From JBHEPS01 sp046261635 (GTDB lineage: Bacteria > Acidobacteriota > Thermoanaerobaculia > Gp7-AA8), in assembly GCA_046261635.1 (NCBI GenBank), contig JBHEOL010000092.1, positions 1 to 19,663 on the forward strand: a stretch of DNA of 19,663 nt, in the 5' to 3' direction. The translations under genes and the position numbers were made by a program. Of this stretch, positions 15,811-19,663 are shown one piece after another. Each line of letters begins with the position of its first letter. Positions within the stretch are counted from its first letter, which is position 1. Under the pieces are notes generated by a model. That model was not told the DNA's origin and searched no databases. It worked only from the letters and a program-made list of their open reading frames with translations.

Positions 15811-15923
15811 GGGACTAGGGGCTGGGGGCTAGGGGCTAGGGAAGTGCAAAAGCAAAGAGACAGTCATGGTGGGCTGTTGCTGCTGCTTTTGCCTAGCCCC
15901 TAGCCCCTAGTCCCTAGCCCCTG
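15811..15923. repeat. Inverted repeat made of GGGGCTA-type heptamers
   Basis: The left arm (15811-15841) is four tandem heptamers of the form GGG(G/A)CT(A/G) plus GGG, followed by GCAAAAGCA (15846-15854). The right arm is TGCTTTTGC (15884-15892), then four heptamers as reverse complement (15894-15921). The 9-bp inner stem is perfect and the heptamer arms pair with few mismatches; the central spacer is 29 nt. It contains seven CTAG tetramers, usually rare in bacteria. It starts 4 bp after the stop codon of the DUF2203 gene. No run of T follows either arm, so it is not a standard terminator. Confidence 0.85.
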
Positions 15924-15925
15924 CC

Positions 15926-16273
15926 TCAATTCAACTTGATCCTCGACTGAAAGCCCTCGTCGTACCCGTGAAAGTACTCGAGGGTGGTTTCGGGATGGCG
16001 CCAGCAGTAGTAGCCCGCGCCGCTGTCGAAGTCGACGAGCCAGAGCCCTTTGACCTCGACCCCCATGCCGATCACATCTTCGGCCCAGCGGGAGACGATC
16101 CTCTGGTACTCGGGGACCAGTTCCTGCGGAACGTCGAGCTCACCCTCGGCTGCGGAGTCCTCGCCCGCGAGCAGATCGTCGAGATTCTGGACGGCCTTCA
16201 GGGTCACATCCGCGACCTGCGGCAGCAGGGCGAGGGCTTGTTCGTAGGTGAAGATTCGCTTTCGTCGAGCCAT
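15926..16273 (-). CDS. DUF2203 family protein
   Basis: A 115-residue soluble protein. The pattern RIFTYEQALALLPQV at the N-terminus, then a conserved block with GVEVKGLWLVDFDS, the YYCWRHPE strand and a final GYDEGFQSR, matches DUF2203, a small family of unknown function. Start taken at the ATG at 16273, next to the conserved region; an in-frame ATG at 16291 would add six residues (MAHGTA) and has a slightly better upstream GAGG. The gene lies 41 bp downstream of the MCE-domain gene on the same strand and is probably co-transcribed with it. Confidence 0.85.
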   Translation of the reverse strand: MARRKRIFTYEQALALLPQVADVTLKAVQNLDDLLAGEDSAAEGELDVPQELVPEYQRIVSRWAEDVIGMGVEVKGLWLVDFDSGAGYYCWRHPETTLEYFHGYDEGFQSRIKLN

Positions 16274-16314
16274 GGCCGTTCCGTGGGCCATCTTACAACG
16301 CCTCATCCGGGAGA

Positions 16315-17040
16315 TCAGGGCGAGTCGCTCCCCCGACCACGTGTCGCGGTCGCGCCCCCGGTATCCTCCGGTTTCGGCCGGGCGCCGGCTCGGACTTTCG
16401 CGACCCAGCTCTCGAACTCGCGTCGGATCTCGCTCGCATCGAGCTCGTTCCCCGAATTCCGAAGACGCGACTCCAGGCGGTCGACGTGTTCTCCGATCGT
16501 CTCGAGATTCTCCGCAAGGATCTCGTCCCCCTGCTGCTTCCACTGCGGGATCTCCGCCTCCCATTCCCGAAGCTTCGATTTCAGATCTTCGCCGCCGCCG
16601 ATCCGCGCCGCTTCCTCACGAACCTTCGCGAGGAGCCCGCCTCCCTTCTCCTCCAGCCATCGGCTCACGCCGCTCTGGCGCGCGTAGAGGACGTCGCCCT
16701 CCCGCACCGGCCGGCCGAACGCCAGCATGGACCCGACCTGAACGACCGCATCCGGCCTCCGCCCGTCGATACGGAACCGGGAGTCGGTCCGGACCTGATC
16801 GCGGTGGTCCTTGCCGACGCGCAGACTGACGGCGTCTTTTCCTTGCAGCGGCGTGACCTCGGTCACCTCGCCGACGACCAGGGCGCCGGAGAGAACGAGG
16901 TTGCCCGGAACGAGCTCATCTGCCGAGTCGAAAATGACGGTGGCTTCAAGCTCGTCGCGCGTCTCGATCCACCTCACGCCGAACCAGATCGCCGCGGCCA
17001 GGGCAGCGAGGAAAACGATTGCCAGCAATGTCCGAAACAA
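16315..17040 (-). CDS. MCE/MlaD-domain membrane-anchored protein
   Basis: A protein of about 241 residues with one N-terminal membrane segment (about residues 3-22) and an MCE/MlaD-like domain (about 27-110, with ATVIFDSADELVPGNLVLSGALVVGEVTEV). A charged helical, possibly coiled-coil region (about 120-220) and a Gly/Ser-rich end follow. MCE proteins form periplasmic rings or barrels that bind and shuttle lipids. Usual partners (MlaE permease, MlaF ATPase) are not next to it. I prefer the TTG at 17040, with GGAGG 8 bp upstream; the open frame extends nine codons further to another TTG at 17067 with no good site. The specific substrate is unknown. Confidence 0.8.
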   Translation of the reverse strand: MFRTLLAIVFLAALAAAIWFGVRWIETRDELEATVIFDSADELVPGNLVLSGALVVGEVTEVTPLQGKDAVSLRVGKDHRDQVRTDSRFRIDGRRPDAVVQVGSMLAFGRPVREGDVLYARQSGVSRWLEEKGGGLLAKVREEAARIGGGEDLKSKLREWEAEIPQWKQQGDEILAENLETIGEHVDRLESRLRNSGNELDASEIRREFESWVAKVRAGARPKPEDTGGATATRGRGSDSP

Positions 17041-17115
17041 GCGGGAACCCTCCAGAGCTCCCCCCAACCTCGGGATGGGAGGGGGAGAAGGTGAAAGATA
17101 GACGATCCGTCAGGC

Positions 17116-17143
17116 TTGTGCTAAAAGTTCGTCTTCATAAAGT
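17116..17143 (+). promoter_or_regulatory. Candidate promoter for acpP
   Basis: TTGTGC (17116-17121) and TAAAGT (17138-17143) are separated by 16 bp in the divergent gap before acpP. The match is modest (3/6 and 4/6). The strong AAGGAG at 17161-17166, 7 bp from the ATG, fits high translation of acyl carrier protein. Confidence 0.35.
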
Positions 17144-17173
17144 CGCGAAAATGCTGGATAAAGGAGTTCACGG

Positions 17174-17413
17174 ATGTCGGTTGAGGAACGAGTCAAATCG
17201 ATCATTGTTGAGCAGCTCGGGGTGGACGCTGAAGAGGTCAATCCGGAAGCTTCATTCGTTGAGGATCTCGGGGCCGACTCGCTCGACACGGTCGAGCTGA
17301 TCATGGCCTTCGAAGAGGAATTCGGGGTCGAGATCTCCGACGAGGAAGCTGAGAAGATCAAGCGCGTCAAAGACGCCGTCGAGTACATCGACAGCCACGC
17401 CAAAGCGCAGTAG
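17174..17413 (+). CDS. acpP: Acyl carrier protein
   Basis: A 79-residue acidic helical protein that carries growing acyl chains in type II fatty acid synthesis. The GADSLDTVEL motif places the phosphopantetheine-bearing Ser at residue 36. The length, the acidic helix II (ELIMAFEEEFGVEISDEEAEKI) and the ending are all typical. AAGGAG lies 7 bp upstream of the ATG. It is followed by a terminator-like hairpin and then fabF, the usual order in many bacteria. Confidence 0.97.
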   Translation: MSVEERVKSIIVEQLGVDAEEVNPEASFVEDLGADSLDTVELIMAFEEEFGVEISDEEAEKIKRVKDAVEYIDSHAKAQ

Positions 17414-17445
17414 TCCCGTCACGCCACAGATCGCCATGCCACCTC

Positions 17446-17474
17446 GAGCCGAGGATCGCCTCGGCTCAAGTTTT
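17446..17474 (+). terminator. Terminator/attenuator-like hairpin between acpP and fabF
   Basis: A perfect 9-bp GC-rich stem (GAGCCGAGG at 17446-17454, CCTCGGCTC at 17459-17467) with loop ATCG is followed by AAGTTTT. It lies 32 bp after acpP and ends just before the fabF ribosome binding site. It looks like a weak intrinsic terminator that would let only part of transcription through to fabF. Confidence 0.6.
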
Positions 17475-17487
17475 AACAGAGGATACC

Positions 17488-18729
17488 TTGGAAAACCGAC
17501 GCGTCGTCATCACCGGAATCGGCCTGGTCACCCCCCTCGCGACCGGAACCAGAGAAACCTGGGACTCGCTGCTCGCGGGTCGGTCCGGCGTCGACGTGAT
17601 TTCGAGGTTCGATGCGAGCGCGTTCGATTGCCGGATCGCCGGCGAAGTGCGCGACTTCAAGCCCGAAGACTGGATGGAGAAGAAAGAGGTCAAGAAGGCC
17701 GACACTTTCATCCAGTACGCGATCGCCGCTTCGCAGCTCGCTTGGGACGATGCGGGGCTGAGCCTGGACGACGTCGATTCCGAGCGTCTGGGCGTCATCA
17801 TCGGCTCGGGGATCGGCGGCCTCCCTTCGATCGAAGAGACGCACAAGAAGTTGCTCGAGCGCGGGCCCGGCCGAATTTCGCCCTTCTTCATCCCGAGCCT
17901 GATCGTCAACCTCGCCGCGGGGCAGGTTTCGATTCGGTTCAAGGCCAAGGGGCCGAACTCGGCTCCCGCCACAGCATGCGCCACCGGCGCGCACGCCATC
18001 GGCGACTCCATGAAGATCATCCAGCGCGGAGACGCGGACCAGATGATCTGCGGGGGCGCGGAGGCCGTCGTTACCCCGCTCGCGGTCGGGGGGTTCGCGG
18101 CGATGAAGGCCCTCTCCACCAGGAACGACGAGCCCCAGCGTGCCTCGCGTCCGTGGGACGCCGACCGCGACGGGTTCGTCATGGGCGAGGGGGCGGGCAT
18201 CGTGATTCTCGAGGAGCGGGAACATGCCCTCCGCCGCGGAGCGAGAATCTACTGCGAGCTCACCGGCTACGGCATGACCGCGGACGCCTATCACATCACA
18301 TCTCCCTCCGAGGACGGGGACGGAATGTCGCGCGTGATGCGCCGGGCACTCGCGGACGCCGGAATCGACCCGAGCCAGATCGACTACATCAACGCCCACG
18401 GCACCTCGACTCCGGTCGGAGACCGGGCTGAGACGAATGCCGTCAGGACACTGTTCGGCGACCACGCCCGCAAGCTCGCGATCAGCTCGACCAAGTCGAT
18501 GACCGGACACCTCCTCGGAGCGGCCGGAGGGGTTGAAGCCGCCATCACGGCTCTCGTCGTGAAGGAAGGGCGCATTCCACCCACCATCAACTACGAGAAT
18601 CCCGACCCGGAGTGCGATCTCGATTACGTGCCGAATCAGGCGCGTACGATGAACGTGCGGCACGCCCTGTCGAACTCCTTCGGCTTCGGCGGCACCAACG
18701 CCACACTCGTCTTCTCGAAGGCCGAGTAA
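17488..18729 (+). CDS. fabF: 3-oxoacyl-[acyl-carrier-protein] synthase II
   Basis: A 413-residue thiolase-fold condensing enzyme that elongates acyl-ACP with malonyl-ACP. The catalytic set is complete: Cys164 in ATACATGAHAIG, His304 in NAHGTSTPVGD, Lys336 and His341 in SSTKSMTGHLLGAAG. The gatekeeper loop near the end (NSFGFGGTNA) is also intact. Numbering is one off from the E. coli enzyme, and the length is standard. Start is TTG at 17488, with AGAGGA 4-5 bp upstream; the conserved RRVVITGIG strand begins right after it, so no longer start is needed. It follows acpP with the hairpin in between. Confidence 0.97.
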   Translation: MENRRVVITGIGLVTPLATGTRETWDSLLAGRSGVDVISRFDASAFDCRIAGEVRDFKPEDWMEKKEVKKADTFIQYAIAASQLAWDDAGLSLDDVDSERLGVIIGSGIGGLPSIEETHKKLLERGPGRISPFFIPSLIVNLAAGQVSIRFKAKGPNSAPATACATGAHAIGDSMKIIQRGDADQMICGGAEAVVTPLAVGGFAAMKALSTRNDEPQRASRPWDADRDGFVMGEGAGIVILEEREHALRRGARIYCELTGYGMTADAYHITSPSEDGDGMSRVMRRALADAGIDPSQIDYINAHGTSTPVGDRAETNAVRTLFGDHARKLAISSTKSMTGHLLGAAGGVEAAITALVVKEGRIPPTINYENPDPECDLDYVPNQARTMNVRHALSNSFGFGGTNATLVFSKAE

Positions 18730-18807
18730 GCCCGCACGCGTCCTTCCCAGGGAAAGGGAAGTTCATCAGAAGGCCGCGCCACTGCGGACCGTGGAGTCGG
18801 GCAGGCC

Positions 18808-19663
18808 TCAGCGCGGCTCTTCACCCTCTCCGGGCTCGGGCTCACCGGCCGGCTCGCTGACCGCTGGTGGCCGGTCCTCCATGGCGGGCGGGGGCGTTTC
18901 TTCCTCCTCGACGGGAGGAGGGGCTGGCGGTGGCTCGGCGGGTGGCGGCGATGGTTCGCGGCTCGGAGGGGACGCCTTCGGCTGCGCGGGTGGAGGCGAT
19001 GGTTCGCGGCTCGGAGGGGCCGTCTTCGGCTCCGCAGGTCGAGGCTGCGGCGTCTCGTCCGGAATCGGCGCCGGGAGCTGCCGCGGAGCGCGGGTGTCGG
19101 TCGGAGGCGAAGTCGTCGTCCCGCGGGTGGGGAAATTGCCCCCCCCGAGGACCGGCGCGGGCCGCTCGGGAGTGGTGGTCGGAGTCGACGGCTCCCACAT
19201 GCCGGTCGGCGGCGGGGGATAAGCGGGATCGTAGTAAGGATCGGTCATCGGAAGGCCGTCGGGACCGAGAATCGGCATCCCCCAGGCATCCAGATACACC
19301 GGCTCAGGCGGGCGGTGGATGGGGCACTCCTGCATCGGCTGCGTCCCCACCTTGAAGGCTTCGCTGACGACCTGATTCCGTGGACAGAGCTCGGTCGCGC
19401 GTCCGCCGGTCGACGCGTCGACCTCTTCGAAGACGATCCCGCCCGGAACGCGGAACTCGGACCCGGCCTCCCCCGCGGTGATGCGGGTCATGTAGCGGGT
19501 CCAGAGAGGAACGGCCCCCTCGGAACCGGAGACCCCGACGGGGCTGTTGTCGTCGAATCCGATCCAGGCCAGGGCGAGAGTCTGCGGCGTGAAGCCGATG
19601 AACCACGAATCGCGCTTGTCGTTGGTTGTTCCGGTCTTTCCGGCTGCAGGCTTGCGGAAGCCC
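18808..19663 (-). CDS. Class A penicillin-binding protein, C-terminal part (5' end outside window)
   Basis: The last 284 residues of a PBP1A-type bifunctional glycosyltransferase/transpeptidase that builds peptidoglycan. The visible part begins with PAAGKTGTTND, the KTGT motif of the transpeptidase active site, followed by DSWFIGFTPQTLALAWIGFDD and the wall-proximal helices. The SxxK and SxN motifs lie beyond the right edge. A two-Cys segment (LCP...GTQPMQECPIH), common at the end of such proteins, follows. The final ~130 residues are Pro-rich low-complexity sequence with two adjacent 16-residue repeats (coded at 18941-19036). The gene is convergent with fabF. PBP identity is firm; the role of the tail is unknown. 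Confidence 0.92.
   Translation of the reverse strand, partial: GFRKPAAGKTGTTNDKRDSWFIGFTPQTLALAWIGFDDNSPVGVSGSEGAVPLWTRYMTRITAGEAGSEFRVPGGIVFEEVDASTGGRATELCPRNQVVSEAFKVGTQPMQECPIHRPPEPVYLDAWGMPILGPDGLPMTDPYYDPAYPPPPTGMWEPSTPTTTPERPAPVLGGGNFPTRGTTTSPPTDTRAPRQLPAPIPDETPQPRPAEPKTAPPSREPSPPPAQPKASPPSREPSPPPAEPPPAPPPVEEEETPPPAMEDRPPAVSEPAGEPEPGEGEEPR
18941..19036. repeat. Two tandem 48-bp repeats in the PBP tail
   Basis: Two adjacent copies of a 48-bp unit (18941-18988 and 18989-19036) share GGCGATGGTTCGCGGCTCGG and most of the rest. They are in frame and encode 16-residue units of the type (A)xPKxxPPSREPSPPP. Copy-number change would keep the reading frame. Confidence 0.8.

Noticed and set aside
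15811..15923. CRISPR-like reading of the heptamer array
   Set aside because: Units are 7 bp, contiguous, without spacers, and arranged as an inverted repeat; no cas genes.
18743..18761. CTTCCC/GGGAAG hairpin after fabF
   Set aside because: A 6-bp stem with a 7-nt loop and only two T after it; too weak to call.
1..19663. cGAMP/c-di-GMP (GEMM) riboswitch that would support the Hypr idea
   Set aside because: I looked in the intergenic gaps for the conserved GEMM core and found nothing convincing.

Overview
The window is a gene-dense, high-GC bacterial chromosome segment of about 19.7 kb with 21 supported protein genes, two of them cut by the window ends. I see no RNA genes, insertion sequences, phage genes or CRISPR arrays. 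The gene types are SPOR, MCE/MlaD and LolC/E envelope proteins, lipoproteins, two PATAN (DUF4388) proteins, methylmalonyl-CoA mutase and type II fatty acid synthesis. They indicate a diderm (Gram-negative type) bacterium, most plausibly Acidobacteriota or a deltaproteobacterial/myxobacterial relative. The taxonomic guess is inference; no marker gene here settles it.

Layout. (1) 1-3807, minus strand: a signalling/envelope operon read right to left. It encodes a GAF-GGDEF nucleotide cyclase, a PATAN protein overlapping it by 4 bp, a TPR lipoprotein with a BamE-like C-terminus, and a SPOR-domain membrane protein that runs off the left end. (2) 3886-9078, plus strand: a tightly packed run of a reduced glycosyltransferase-like protein, a CCA-adding enzyme/poly(A) polymerase, an unknown exported protein, rsmD and a rhodanese, each overlapping the next by 1-4 bp; then phoH and ybeY. 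It is largely an RNA-maturation and ribosome-quality cluster. (3) 9161-10336, minus: a second PATAN protein with TPR. (4) 10477-14893, plus: methylmalonyl-CoA mutase catalytic subunit, a small membrane protein with a His-rich tail, carA, and a LolC/E-type permease overlapping carA. (5) 14901-17040, minus: a YwiC-like membrane protein, an inverted repeat built of heptamers, a DUF2203 protein and an MCE-domain protein. (6) 17174-18729, plus: acpP and fabF, separated by a terminator-like hairpin. (7) 18808-19663, minus: the C-terminal end of a class A penicillin-binding protein with a repetitive proline-rich tail. No gap between genes exceeds 300 bases.

The most interesting signal is in the GGDEF protein. 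Its active-site motif and inhibitory RxxD site are intact, but the residue that matches the guanine-contacting Asp344 of PleD is Ser315. That substitution marks the 'Hypr' GGDEF enzymes that make 3',3'-cGAMP. The protein is translationally coupled to a PATAN protein and followed by two envelope proteins. This is a candidate cGAMP (or mixed cyclic dinucleotide) signalling operon; the idea rests on one diagnostic residue and gene context.
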